DNA of 64,000 nucleotides from Flavobacterium agri (GCF_013401995.1 NZ_JACBJI010000003.1:372001-436000); one strand, 5' to 3'. Shown: positions 1-9,263, counted from the stretch's first letter. Numbers and translations: made by a program. The notes: generated from the letters alone by a model not told the origin.

Positions 1-1473
1 GTGTTCGGGCGTATTGCCGCCATCGGACGACCAGGCGTCGTATTCCTGCCCGCGGCCGCCTTCCTGCGACATCAGGTTCGGATACGTGCGCTGCAAGCCC
101 GTGCCTTTGATCGGTTCGTGATTGTCGATCATGATATGGTATTTAGCCGCCGTTTCAACGACTTTTCGGTAATGACGTACCCCGAACTGTCCGTCGTGCC
201 ATTCTTTTTTGTCGAGATATTTGTTCACGTAACCCGTCTTGACCGTATTCACGCCTACTTTGTTGTACAGCTTGAACGCGTCCTCGAGCTGGCTTTCGTA
301 ATGGCTCGCGGCTCCGGCGGTTTCGTGGTGTCCGATAAGGCGTACGTTTTTCATGGCCGCGTACTTCGTGATTTCCTCAAGATTGAAATCCTTGTACGGT
401 TTGGTAAAGCTGAACGCGCTGCCGTCTGCGGTCCAATCGCCGTCCCAGCCTTCGTTCCAGCCTTCTACGAGCACGCCGTTGAAACCGTTCGCCGCAGCAA
501 AATCGATATGGCGTTTGGTGTTTTCGGTCGTCGCGCCGTGTTTTTCGCCTTGTCCCCAAGTATATTTTTCAAGGTGCATGCCCCACCAGATCCCGATGTA
601 TTTCGATGGCGTAATCCACGACAAATCCTCGATTTTAGAAGGTTCGTTGAGATTCAACATCAAATTCGAAGTCACGAGATCGCCCGGTTTTTCGCCCACG
701 ATAATCGTCCTCCAAGGCGTTTTGAAAGGCGTCTGCGCATATACTTTCGTGCCGTCACGCCAAGGGACAAGCTCGCTCTTGTATTGGTTTTCTCCCGATT
801 TGAGCAACGTCATCGAAGCAAAATCATTGAGATCGGCTTCGTGCACGGCGAGATACAATTTGTCTTTAGTCTCGAAAGTCGCGGGCGTGTTGATCGTATC
901 GGTTTGTGAAATAGGTGATTTCCGGTAAAAACTCTCGTAATACGAATTTTCGCGGTGTACCGGAATCCACCAAACGTCATTGTCGTGCGCGAACGTGAAC
1001 TGGGTGACTTCGTCCGAAATCTTGACTTTGTCCAATTTCGGTTGCTTCGGAAACAGATACCGGAAACCCAATCCGTCGTCGAAAACCCGGAAAACGATGT
1101 CTACCAAGCGTTCGTCACCGCCTTTTTCCTTAAGGTGCACGATGAGTTCGTTGTGGTGGTCGCGCACTTTTCGGGTTTCGCCCCAAGGTTGTTCCCAAGT
1201 GTTGTCGGCGCTGTGTTTTTCGGTACTTACGACTTCAAAATTCTCGGTCATTTTGGGCAATCCGATGAATTCGAATCCCATGAGCGAAGGCTTCAAAACC
1301 TCTTTTCCGTTCGATGAAAAACGGTATTGAGGCTCGCCTTTTGGCGTCAATTCGAAAGTCAATTCGTTCTTTTTGCCAGGCGAAACGACCTTGTAAACGG
1401 TCGCCGTACCGCACGACCACAGCAATAAAGCGGAAGCGGAAAGCACCAGGCAGATATGTTTTAGATGTCTCAT
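1..1473 (-). CDS. GH97 family glycoside hydrolase lipoprotein (partial, C-terminus beyond the left edge)
   Basis: Likely an exo-acting alpha-glycosidase (SusB-type GH97, alpha-glucosidase or alpha-galactosidase), released to the periplasm or anchored to a membrane. The first 491 codons are visible; family members are usually 640-740 aa, so roughly the last quarter is missing. A lipobox ends in Cys21 (LLLWSC). An N-terminal beta-sandwich is followed by the barrel, with three acidic landmarks in the order known for the family: Glu337 in VEGWN, Glu384 in GHHET and Glu453 in DNHEP. I read the Glu pattern as the inverting, SusB-like branch, but this is inference. It is the last visible gene of the locus, 13 nt after the GH71/99-like gene. 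ATG at 1473 is the only start giving a signal peptide. Confidence 0.9.
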   Translation of the reverse strand, partial: MRHLKHICLVLSASALLLWSCGTATVYKVVSPGKKNELTFELTPKGEPQYRFSSNGKEVLKPSLMGFEFIGLPKMTENFEVVSTEKHSADNTWEQPWGETRKVRDHHNELIVHLKEKGGDERLVDIVFRVFDDGLGFRYLFPKQPKLDKVKISDEVTQFTFAHDNDVWWIPVHRENSYYESFYRKSPISQTDTINTPATFETKDKLYLAVHEADLNDFASMTLLKSGENQYKSELVPWRDGTKVYAQTPFKTPWRTIIVGEKPGDLVTSNLMLNLNEPSKIEDLSWITPSKYIGIWWGMHLEKYTWGQGEKHGATTENTKRHIDFAAANGFNGVLVEGWNEGWDGDWTADGSAFSFTKPYKDFNLEEITKYAAMKNVRLIGHHETAGAASHYESQLEDAFKLYNKVGVNTVKTGYVNKYLDKKEWHDGQFGVRHYRKVVETAAKYHIMIDNHEPIKGTGLQRTYPNLMSQEGGRGQEYDAWSSDGGNTPEH

Positions 1474-1486
1474 TTTACCGTGTCGG

Positions 1487-2725
1487 TTATTGGATTTCGT
1501 TGAGTTTAGCTATGGCTTTGTCGGTTTGGAGCGATACGAAATAGTAAAAAGCCTGGTCCAGTTTGCGTTGGATGGCGGTATTTTGGGCGTGTTCCAACCT
1601 CAAATCGTACAATCGGCTTATGTCCGAAAACACGGCAGGCGTATTTTGCACTCCGGCAAACGTGCGGATCTTGTTCACGTAACTGTATCCGAATTCTACG
1701 GTCGGTTCGATCATCGTGCCTTCGCCGAAATCGTTCCAGGTGATCAGTTGCAGGTAATCTACGCCCGCATTCGACGCCAATTGAAGTGTGTCGTCAAGCG
1801 TCGCGCCGTTGTTGTGCGCGATGGACCAACCGATGATATTTCCTGCTCCTCCTTCTTCGTAATAATCGTCAAAACCGGGATACGCACTGCCAAAAGCTAC
1901 ATTGAGGTTCGGCAAATTGTTGTTGTAAAAACTCGTGAGCGCATTGCTGTTTTGGTACACCCAGGCGAATTCTCCCGAAGCGTTCGTTCCCGCATCTGCG
2001 GATTCGTTCCAAAGCGTCAAAAATGTCGGTTTCGGATTCAGGTTCTCGAAAGCGTCGGTCCAGCCCGATTCGGTTTGGATTACGATAGGACCGAAATTGA
2101 GCAACAACGGTTTCCCGTCGATCTTGATGTAATTCGCGTCGTTGAAGCAATTGTTCTGCAGATACGAAAAATCGGTGCGCGCGGCAGAAGTTACCGAAGG
2201 AGCGAGTCCTGCATTGACGATATCGGGCAGAAATCGATCTTCGTAAACGATCGCATATTCGAGCCCGACCTCGTCGAGCATGTCGATCAATTGTTCGGTG
2301 TTTTGCTTGATCAGACGAAAATCGTTCAAATCGTAAGTGCCGTACCAATCGATCAGGATCCCGTCGATTCCGGCGTATTTCATCATCAGAAGGTGGTTTT
2401 CGATAACCTGTTTGTCGCCCGAATGATACGGTCCGATCATCGGATAATAATGCGAGGCGATTTCCCTTTTTCCGTTGGTAATGATGTCGGGATTGCGGTT
2501 CGACATCGTCCAATGATAACCCCATTGTCCGTTCGGGCTGCTGGCTTTGGTCTCGAACCACGGCATATAATGCATGTAAATTTTGGTCGGATTGGTCTTG
2601 GATATGGCGACCGGATCAAGCTCCTCAAACGGATCTGACGGTCCGGACGGATCCGAATCGCTGCATCCGAAAGCCAGGAAAGCGCTGCAAAAAATTGCCG
2701 CCATTATCGAAATAGATGTCTTCAT
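1487..2725 (-). CDS. GH71/GH99-like glycoside hydrolase, lipoprotein
   Basis: A 412-aa lipoprotein (Cys21 after FLAFG) related to the GH99 endo-alpha-mannosidase/mannanase and GH71 alpha-1,3-glucanase group. The N-terminal stretch YMHYMPWFET and the barrel strand GIDGILIDWYG (around 110-120) are characteristic. The C-terminal signature is WNDFGEGTMIEPT with Asp332, Glu335 and Glu340. In characterised GH99 enzymes the catalytic pair sits in a WNEW-x-E segment; here the first Glu is Asp, so this is probably a distinct GH99-like branch. It presumably cuts an alpha-linked polymer at the cell surface. It lies between SusD and GH97, downstream of a hairpin that could reduce its expression relative to susCD. 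Substrate unknown. Confidence 0.85.
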   Translation of the reverse strand: MKTSISIMAAIFCSAFLAFGCSDSDPSGPSDPFEELDPVAISKTNPTKIYMHYMPWFETKASSPNGQWGYHWTMSNRNPDIITNGKREIASHYYPMIGPYHSGDKQVIENHLLMMKYAGIDGILIDWYGTYDLNDFRLIKQNTEQLIDMLDEVGLEYAIVYEDRFLPDIVNAGLAPSVTSAARTDFSYLQNNCFNDANYIKIDGKPLLLNFGPIVIQTESGWTDAFENLNPKPTFLTLWNESADAGTNASGEFAWVYQNSNALTSFYNNNLPNLNVAFGSAYPGFDDYYEEGGAGNIIGWSIAHNNGATLDDTLQLASNAGVDYLQLITWNDFGEGTMIEPTVEFGYSYVNKIRTFAGVQNTPAVFSDISRLYDLRLEHAQNTAIQRKLDQAFYYFVSLQTDKAIAKLNEIQ

Positions 2726-2747
2726 GTTGCTTTTGGGCTAAAAAAAT

Positions 2748-2776
2748 GGCCTTCCGCACTAACCACACGGAAGGCC
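2748..2776 (-). terminator. Hairpin between susD and the hydrolase genes (terminator or attenuator)
   Basis: A perfect 9-bp inverted repeat GGCCTTCCG / CGGAAGGCC with an 11-nt loop. On the minus (coding) strand it is followed at once by ATTTTTTT, the layout of an intrinsic terminator. It lies inside the polysaccharide operon, 12 nt after the susD stop codon and before the GH71/99-like start, so partial read-through would give high susCD and lower enzyme expression. Confidence 0.7.
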
Positions 2777-2788
2777 GAAAATCAATAG

Positions 2789-4294
2789 TTAGTAGCCTGG
2801 ATTTTGGACCAGGTTAGGATTGGTGCTCAAAACGTTGGCTGGTATCGGATAGATCGCACGCGTCGCATCGGTCGCGCCTTTTTCCCACCAAGGCTGGAAG
2901 AACGTTCCGAATCGGATGTTGTCGGTGCGTCTGCGGCCTTCGAACGTGAATTCGCGCAACAATTCCTTGTCGATGAAATCAAGATCGATGATCGCCGGCA
3001 TTTCGACTCCGGCACGCGTACGGATTTGCTGCACGTAAGACGCGGCAAGGTCCGGGGAACCGAGGCGGACGTAACATTCGGCCTGCATCATCAAAATTTC
3101 GGCATAACGGATGACGACCAGATCGTGATCGCGTTCCCAAGTTTCGCCGGCCTTGTCTTCATATTTGTCGAGACGCACGCCCTCGTTCTGTTTGGCGTCG
3201 GTGAAATTGACGATGTCTTCGGTATAGTTCAACGGTTCGCCGCTGTCCATGACGATCACGGAATTCGTCGCAAGGCTTATCTGTTCGCCCGAAAGCATGC
3301 ACTTCTTGCGTCGGTCGATGTCTTCGAACGATGAGAAAACGCCCGGCTGCGCGCACATCCCGTTAGCCGACCACGGATAATCGCCGGTTGCGGACAACGT
3401 GAATCTATGCAGGTAGTGCTTGCTCATCGACGACATATAATTGCCGACGGTTCCCGCTTCGTGGTCGTACGGGATCGCAAAAATGATTTCAGGCGACGTT
3501 TGGTTTTCGGTCAGGAAATTCGCAAAGAAATCAGGCGTGAGCGAATAACCCGAAACCTGTTGGCACATGTCGAGACAATCCTGCCAACGTGCCACTCCGA
3601 TGAACGCTTCAGAATTCAGGTACAAACGCGCAAGCATCGAATACACGACATTTTTCGTGAATTTCGAATACACCACACCCGATTGCAGGTGCGGTAATGC
3701 GGCGAGCCATTCCGATTCCACGAAATCGTACACCTGTTGGCGTGTGGAATTCGTCGGAAGGCCCGTGTCTTCGAAGTTGGTGACGATCGGCACGTTTCCG
3801 AACCAATCCAAAAGATTGTAGTAATAATACGCGCGGATGGATTTGAGTTCGGCGTAAATCGGCGCTTTTGCCTCCTCACTCAAACCCGAACGGTCCACTT
3901 GGTAAATGATAGAATTCACTTTTGCGATCCCGGCATACGCATAGCGCCAGGCCGAAAGCAACAAACCGTTTTGCGGCGTCCATTGGTGACGTTGGATTTG
4001 CTGGTATTGGCCGCCGTCGAACCAGTCGGTGCCGCGCGTTGGGATCGTAGCCTCGTCCGAAGCGACTTCGTTGAGGAAAAACACGTATTCGCAAGTCGGG
4101 TACGAGATGGTGATGCCGTCGTTGAATCCGCGAAGCGAGGAATAAGCACCTCCGACCAAAGCCTGGACTTCGCTTGGCGTCTGCCCGAAATCGCCGTCTT
4201 CGACACGGTCGTACAAATCCTCGTCGAGGTCGGTACAGGAATAGTTGAGAAGCAGGCAAGAGAGCAATGCGGCTGCTGTTATTTTAACTTTCAT
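2789..4294 (-). CDS. susD: SusD/RagB-family glycan-binding outer-membrane lipoprotein
   Basis: Surface lipoprotein that forms the lid on the SusC transporter and captures oligosaccharides. 501 aa, normal for the family; lipobox NYSC with Cys20 followed by TDLDEDLYDR. TPR-like helices follow (AWRYAYAGIAKVNSIIYQ; AELKSIRAYYYYNLLDWFGNVP, the typical RA-YY-L---G-VP motif), and the C-terminal SusD signature VVIRYAEILMMQAE and LLREFTFEGRRRTDNIRFG is present. The gene starts 24 nt after susC. It ends just before a terminator-like hairpin. Start ATG 4294 gives the signal peptide directly. Confidence 0.97.
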   Translation of the reverse strand: MKVKITAAALLSCLLLNYSCTDLDEDLYDRVEDGDFGQTPSEVQALVGGAYSSLRGFNDGITISYPTCEYVFFLNEVASDEATIPTRGTDWFDGGQYQQIQRHQWTPQNGLLLSAWRYAYAGIAKVNSIIYQVDRSGLSEEAKAPIYAELKSIRAYYYYNLLDWFGNVPIVTNFEDTGLPTNSTRQQVYDFVESEWLAALPHLQSGVVYSKFTKNVVYSMLARLYLNSEAFIGVARWQDCLDMCQQVSGYSLTPDFFANFLTENQTSPEIIFAIPYDHEAGTVGNYMSSMSKHYLHRFTLSATGDYPWSANGMCAQPGVFSSFEDIDRRKKCMLSGEQISLATNSVIVMDSGEPLNYTEDIVNFTDAKQNEGVRLDKYEDKAGETWERDHDLVVIRYAEILMMQAECYVRLGSPDLAASYVQQIRTRAGVEMPAIIDLDFIDKELLREFTFEGRRRTDNIRFGTFFQPWWEKGATDATRAIYPIPANVLSTNPNLVQNPGY

Positions 4295-4318
4295 CGTTCT
4301 TGATTTAGGTTAGCGATT

Positions 4319-7255
4319 TTATTTGTTGAGCGTAAAGCTGACGCCGAATGAAACGGTCGTCGGACGCGGATAGTTGTTGAAACGGTCGATGCCCGGATTG
4401 GACAATCCCGTGTTGTCGATTTCGGGATCGGTGCCTTTGTAGCCTGTCAAAACGAACAGGTTTTCGCCCATGATGTACAACCTGAGGCGGTAATCGTCTT
4501 TGTTCGTGAACGGAACGGTATAACCCAAAGTCATGTTCTGCAACCTGAAAAACGACGCGTCCTGTATCCAATAACTCGAATACGTCGGAGCCGAAGTGAT
4601 GCTGCTTCCGACGAAATCATCCGGAATGTTGTACTGCGGCATGCGATTCGGATCGTACAGCATCATGTTCGTAGCGTTCAAAACTTTCTGTCCGAACATG
4701 CCGTAACCCGAAACCGAAGCGTCGAAATTCTTGTACGTGAAGTTCATGCCGACGCCAAGCGTAAAATCGGGTTGTACGTCTCCGATCGCTTTCTTTTCGG
4801 CGCTTAGGATGAATTGACCGTTTTCGTCGAATCCTTCGAATTGGTATCCCCAGAATTGTCCGACTGGATAACCTTCGGCAATGATCTGCGAGTATTGGTT
4901 CGACATGCCCGAAAGCCCGTGAAGCGAGCCGCTGTTGATCACGTCGGTTTCGTAAATATCGTTCGAAAGCTTCTCGATTTTCTGTTTGTTCTTCGCAAAA
5001 ACGAGGTTCGCATCCCAAGTGAAATCGCCTGTATTGTCGGCCTTTATGATGTTGGCGTTGAGCGTGACCTCAATCCCTTTGTTCGACAATTCGCCCACGT
5101 TGGCAAGCATCGTACCGACGAGATACGGCGGCTGCGGCACTTCGTACGTGTACAGCAAATCCTCGGTTTTCTTGTCGTAATATTCGATGCTTCCGGTAAA
5201 GCGTCTCAGGAACGCGAAATCGAGTCCGACGTTGATCGTTTTGGTCTGTTCCCATTTCAAATCGGGATTCGGGTTTTGGGTAGGCGAGTAGGCCAGACTC
5301 CATTGTCCGGTCGCCGGATCGTAGTAACTGTCGTTGCCTACGCCGAGTATCGAAAGCGAGCGATATTCGCCGATTCCGTCCTGGTTGCCCGTAACGCCAT
5401 ATCCGACGCGCAATTTGAGATCGCTCACGACGTCCTTGATGCCCGACATGAAACTTTCGTTCGAGATTTTCCACGCAGCCGAAGCCGACGGGAACCAACC
5501 CCATTTATTGTTCGCCCCGAATCGGCTCGAACCGTCGCGGCGGATTGTAGCCGTCAATAAATAACGGTCGTCGAATCCGTAATTGGCGCGTCCGAAGAAC
5601 GAGACGAGGCGCGATTTTCCTTTGTACGAATACACGTCGCCCAAGCGATAATCGGTTCCGGCGCCGAGGTTGTTGTACAGGAACAGGTCGGTAGTGAAAC
5701 CGCTGCGTTGCGCACCCAATCCTTCGTACATGTTTTCGAGGAACGAATAACCTGCCGTCGCGTTGATCGTGTGCTTGCCAAAGATTTTGTTGTAACTGAA
5801 ATACGTCTCGATCTGCGAATTCGTGTAATCGCCATAGGTTTTCTGGGCATAACCGCCTTCGGTCTGGCCTTCAAGAACCGCATACGACGGCTTGTAAATG
5901 TTGCCTTTGAGCGCATTGTGTTCGAGCGAAAGGTTCGCGACCCATTGCAGATCCTTGAACAGATTCGCTTCGGTCTTGAAATAACCGAGAATGCGGTGAC
6001 GTTCGCTGTCGGCTTTCCTGTTCGTCAAAATTTCGACCGGATTCTCATACAAAGTGCCACCTACAGATGTGAAATTCCCGTTTGCATCGCGCACCGGAAT
6101 TGTCGGATTCAGGTTGAAAGCGCGTTCAAAAATCCGGTAATCGAGCGGATGCCATTTGTCGATGTTCGCGAAAATGCCTACATCGAACTTTAAGTTTTTC
6201 TCGAGCATATATTGGTACATACTCACGTTTGCCGCAAGACGTTCCATTTCGGAGGTCTTGATGATGCCTTCGTTCTTGAAATACGAAAGCGAGGCGCGCG
6301 AACCCGAAAATTCCTTTCCGTTCGAGATGCTCAACGTATGCGATTGGGTAAACGCTTCCTGTTCGAGTTCGTCCTGCCAGTCGGTATTCCCGCCGTAATC
6401 GACAGCGTCAACGATGTTGTTGTCGCGAACGTATTTGCGCCATTGATCGGCAGAAAGCATATCGATGTGGTTCGAGGCCCATCCGATTCCCGTAAAACCG
6501 TTGTACGTGACCGATGTGCCACGGCTTCCGCCTTTTGTCGTGATGATGATGACGCCGTTCGCGCCTCTCGATCCGTAGATGGCCGTGGCCGATGCGTCTT
6601 TGAGTACGTCCACCGATTTGATGTCCGATGCCTGAACCGAGTTGATGTCGACACCCGCGATCCCGTCGACTACGATGAGCGGATTGTTGCTCGCCGTAAG
6701 CGATGTTCCGCCGCGCAGGCGAAGCGACGAACCGCTGCTTGGGTCGCCAGTGCCTCTCACAACGGCCAATCCGGCGACTTTTCCTTGCAGCACTTGTTCG
6801 GTAGAGACGATCGTTCCTTTTTGGAGCTGTTTTTCGTCGAGGGAAGAAATCGCGCCGGTAAGGTCAGACTTCCTGACTTTTCCGTATCCGACCGAAACCA
6901 GTTCGACCGCATCGAGCATATACGCATCTTCTTTAAGCCTTATCTGCAAAGCAGAAGTGGATGCGTCGACCGTGATTTTTTGGGTGATGAAACCGATGAA
7001 ACTGATTTCTATCGAATTGCCTTCGGTGGCTTCGAGGACGAATTTTCCGTCGGTATCGGTAATGACGCTTTTGGTCGTTCCCGTTTCGATCACGGTAGCT
7101 CCCGGAAGTGCGATTCCGGCATTGTCGTAAACCACGCCCGTGATGATTTTTTTCTGTTGCGCCTGCATGCCCGCACTAAGCAAAAGCGTCAGGAAAAGCA
7201 ACAGAGACGCAACCCTTGCGTGTGGCAGGGCACATTTCGTGATGATACTGTTCAT
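4319..7255 (-). CDS. susC: SusC/RagA-family TonB-dependent outer-membrane transporter
   Basis: Imports oligosaccharides across the outer membrane using TonB energy, paired with the SusD lipoprotein encoded next. 978 aa. Signal peptide to about Ala32. A carboxypeptidase-regulatory-like beta-sandwich spans about 36-120 (ITGVVYDNAGIALPGATV). The plug domain ends in the SusC signature YGSRGANGVIIITTK starting at Tyr227. The rest is a 22-strand barrel ending in an aromatic-rich strand (PTTVSFGVSFTLNK). Preceded by the SusE-position gene at 25 nt, so co-transcribed. No N-terminal STN signalling domain is present, so it is a transporter and not a trans-envelope sigma signaller. Confidence 0.97.
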   Translation of the reverse strand: MNSIITKCALPHARVASLLLFLTLLLSAGMQAQQKKIITGVVYDNAGIALPGATVIETGTTKSVITDTDGKFVLEATEGNSIEISFIGFITQKITVDASTSALQIRLKEDAYMLDAVELVSVGYGKVRKSDLTGAISSLDEKQLQKGTIVSTEQVLQGKVAGLAVVRGTGDPSSGSSLRLRGGTSLTASNNPLIVVDGIAGVDINSVQASDIKSVDVLKDASATAIYGSRGANGVIIITTKGGSRGTSVTYNGFTGIGWASNHIDMLSADQWRKYVRDNNIVDAVDYGGNTDWQDELEQEAFTQSHTLSISNGKEFSGSRASLSYFKNEGIIKTSEMERLAANVSMYQYMLEKNLKFDVGIFANIDKWHPLDYRIFERAFNLNPTIPVRDANGNFTSVGGTLYENPVEILTNRKADSERHRILGYFKTEANLFKDLQWVANLSLEHNALKGNIYKPSYAVLEGQTEGGYAQKTYGDYTNSQIETYFSYNKIFGKHTINATAGYSFLENMYEGLGAQRSGFTTDLFLYNNLGAGTDYRLGDVYSYKGKSRLVSFFGRANYGFDDRYLLTATIRRDGSSRFGANNKWGWFPSASAAWKISNESFMSGIKDVVSDLKLRVGYGVTGNQDGIGEYRSLSILGVGNDSYYDPATGQWSLAYSPTQNPNPDLKWEQTKTINVGLDFAFLRRFTGSIEYYDKKTEDLLYTYEVPQPPYLVGTMLANVGELSNKGIEVTLNANIIKADNTGDFTWDANLVFAKNKQKIEKLSNDIYETDVINSGSLHGLSGMSNQYSQIIAEGYPVGQFWGYQFEGFDENGQFILSAEKKAIGDVQPDFTLGVGMNFTYKNFDASVSGYGMFGQKVLNATNMMLYDPNRMPQYNIPDDFVGSSITSAPTYSSYWIQDASFFRLQNMTLGYTVPFTNKDDYRLRLYIMGENLFVLTGYKGTDPEIDNTGLSNPGIDRFNNYPRPTTVSFGVSFTLNK

Positions 7256-7280
7256 TAGTGTTTATTTTTTGGTGGTGGGT

Positions 7281-8360
7281 TTAGTCGAGGGTTTTGAGCG
7301 GGATGTCGACGTCCGAAAGCACGCGGTCGGTGTTGTCGGTCACATGCACGTGTATCGTCGTGGCGTTCACGTTCTGTAAAGCCGCCGGAAGATTCACGAA
7401 TCCCTTGATTTCGGCCATGTTTCCTGAAAACGATCCTGTGATTTCCGTCGATCCGGCCGTGATGGTATACACCAATGTGTTGATGCCGGGCTCGTTATCG
7501 GTTCTCATGATTCCGAGAAAGTCCTTCTTGCTGATTTGCTGCGGGAAATACTTGAAAGCCGGCGGTGGTGGCGGAATGACTTCGGCCGCGTATAAAATCT
7601 GGTCTGGGATCGTACCGGCCCACTCATCCTTGACGAACAGGTAGGTGATGTTCTCGAAAACGAATCCGTCGGGAATGCCGTTGTAGTATTCGGACGGTAT
7701 CAAATCCATTTTCCAAAACCCGTTACCCATGTTCTTCAAAGCCGTCTTGGCCACGATTTCGGGCAACCACGCCTGATATTCCTGAAGGATAGCCCAATTG
7801 TTGAGTCCGCTGTGGAAATGCACGCTCGTCGCGTTCTCGAATCCCGGAGCGAGATTGGCGTTGAACAATATGCTCAAACCGCCGTCGAGCGTAGGATGTT
7901 CCGGATAAGGACGTACGAGTTCGTTGGCTGTGTAAAACGAATCGAAATTCGTGTACGCCATGTTCGCGACATCAGATTGCTTGGTTCCGGCATCGTCCTT
8001 AAGCCTGAACCAAAATCCGGCGCTGGCCGCAATCGCTTCGGGCGTCATGTTGAAATAAGTGGTCGGCGTAAGCGTGAAACTCCATACGAAGTCGTGTTCC
8101 CAGGTCAGTTTGGCGAATTCGGACGAATTGTTCCAGTTTCCGGCATCGGGCTCAGAAGGCGACCAGATCCAGAGGTATACGTCGTCGCCTTGGTTCCAGG
8201 TCGTGCCTGTCAGATCGAAATACCATTTGACTTGTTCGTCGTATTTGTAGACGACGGGATACGACCACATGTCGGCAACGGCTCCGGCGGCTTCCTGTGC
8301 TTTTGAAACGTTCGGAAGTGCCAATAACGCAAGCATAAAAGCGTAAAGTATCTTTTTCAT
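7281..8360 (-). CDS. SusE-position secreted protein of the polysaccharide locus (DUF4961-like?)
   Basis: A 359-aa exported protein with a standard signal peptide (LLALPNVSKAQ, cleavage near residue 21) and no lipobox Cys, unlike typical SusE/SusF. The body looks like two or three beta-sandwich modules rich in Trp and Tyr (WIWSPSEPDAGNWNN; FHSGLNNWAILQEYQ), with a Pro run (PPPPPAFKYF) as linker before a C-terminal module. The aromatic pattern suggests carbohydrate binding, which is inference. One base separates it from the upstream gene and 25 from susC, so it is part of the same transcript. The DUF4961 label is a recollection of families found beside DUF5004 genes and needs an HMM check. Confidence 0.6.
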   Translation of the reverse strand: MKKILYAFMLALLALPNVSKAQEAAGAVADMWSYPVVYKYDEQVKWYFDLTGTTWNQGDDVYLWIWSPSEPDAGNWNNSSEFAKLTWEHDFVWSFTLTPTTYFNMTPEAIAASAGFWFRLKDDAGTKQSDVANMAYTNFDSFYTANELVRPYPEHPTLDGGLSILFNANLAPGFENATSVHFHSGLNNWAILQEYQAWLPEIVAKTALKNMGNGFWKMDLIPSEYYNGIPDGFVFENITYLFVKDEWAGTIPDQILYAAEVIPPPPPAFKYFPQQISKKDFLGIMRTDNEPGINTLVYTITAGSTEITGSFSGNMAEIKGFVNLPAALQNVNATTIHVHVTDNTDRVLSDVDIPLKTLD

Positions 8361-8361
8361 A

Positions 8362-8880
8362 TCAGTCGATGGCGTTTAGTTTGAACGTATACGAAACGAA
8401 AGGCGTTCCCGCCGAGGTGCGTACTACCTGAATTTCCATTTCCTCGTTGCTTCCCGGAACCGATGTGATTCGCAGCTCGTCAGTTTTGTTGGCGTGTTCG
8501 GCATCGCTGTAGAGGTAAACGCGCACGGCATTGCCGCCGGTCGGTTGAAAATCGCTGCTGAGTTCGTAATAACCTGTAGGTGCGAAAAGTGGAGGTACGT
8601 CTCCGCTTACTTCATAAGTCGTCGGACGCATTTCTTCATCTACGTTGAACCGGATCGCGAAATCCTCATAATTGAAATAAGTGCTGAGGTTTTGTTCGTT
8701 GGGCGTGATGCCGTTGGCCTTGGCGACTTCGTCTGTCATCTTGACGCTCATCAATCCCCAATTGCCGTTTATCTTTTCGTAAAGCGTGATCGGGTCGACG
8801 TGTTCGCCGTCGTCCTGCTCGTTGCATCCGAGCGCAAAAACGCCCAGTACAGCGAGCCATAAAAATGGTTTGATTCTCAT
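8362..8880 (-). CDS. DUF5004-like lipoprotein, first gene of the polysaccharide locus
   Basis: A 172-aa lipoprotein (Cys19 in FALGC) of a small beta-barrel-like fold. It begins its mature part with YEKINGNWGLMSVKMTD and ends in alternating strands (GTPFVSYTFKLNAID), as in the lipocalin-like DUF5004 group found in Bacteroidota glycan loci. Function not established; probably a surface glycan-binding or accessory protein. It is promoter-proximal in the operon and reads away from the SusR-like regulator gene across 383 nt. Start ATG 8880 begins the signal peptide. Confidence 0.6.
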   Translation of the reverse strand: MRIKPFLWLAVLGVFALGCNEQDDGEHVDPITLYEKINGNWGLMSVKMTDEVAKANGITPNEQNLSTYFNYEDFAIRFNVDEEMRPTTYEVSGDVPPLFAPTGYYELSSDFQPTGGNAVRVYLYSDAEHANKTDELRITSVPGSNEEMEIQVVRTSAGTPFVSYTFKLNAID

Positions 8881-9263
8881 AAATTTTGTTGGTTTTAGTT
8901 ATTGATTTTTTAATGATTTTGCTCTCGAGAAAAAGAGTGGAACGAAGCTAAACCTTAAAAAAACCTTAAAAAAAATGTTGGGTAAAAATCAAGATAAATC
9001 AAACGATTTCGTAATGTCAATTAATTGATTGTCAGTTTTTTGTGTTTTTTATTGCCGTGCAAAAATCAAGTGATTGTTAAGATGTTTTTCTGATTTTTTT
9101 AGCCATCGAAATGTCGATATGAAAATTTATGCTGCTATTTTTTCGGAATACCATATATTGGCCCTACGATTTTTACGGATAGCGAAATCTGGCGGCAAAT
9201 CCTGCCCGTTTTTCCAAATCCGACATCGCCTGATTACTTAAAAACAGGTACAAACCAAACAAG
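8881..9263. promoter_or_regulatory. Divergent control region between the polysaccharide operon and its regulator
   Basis: 383 AT-rich nt without a gene. Visible elements are a direct repeat AAACCTTAAA at 8950-8970 in two copies 11 nt apart; a 12-nt palindrome TCAATTAATTGA at 9017-9028 flanked by two GTCA copies; and ATCGA-aatg-TCGAT at 9105-9118. These are the best candidates for regulator binding sites. I found no clear TAnnTTTG box for either direction, which fits activator-dependent promoters but does not prove them. Confidence 0.4.

Noticed and set aside
1..909. Long open frame on the plus strand at the left edge
   Set aside because: It is antisense to the GH97 gene, whose catalytic motifs and signal peptide are clear; the plus-strand product has no recognisable domain.
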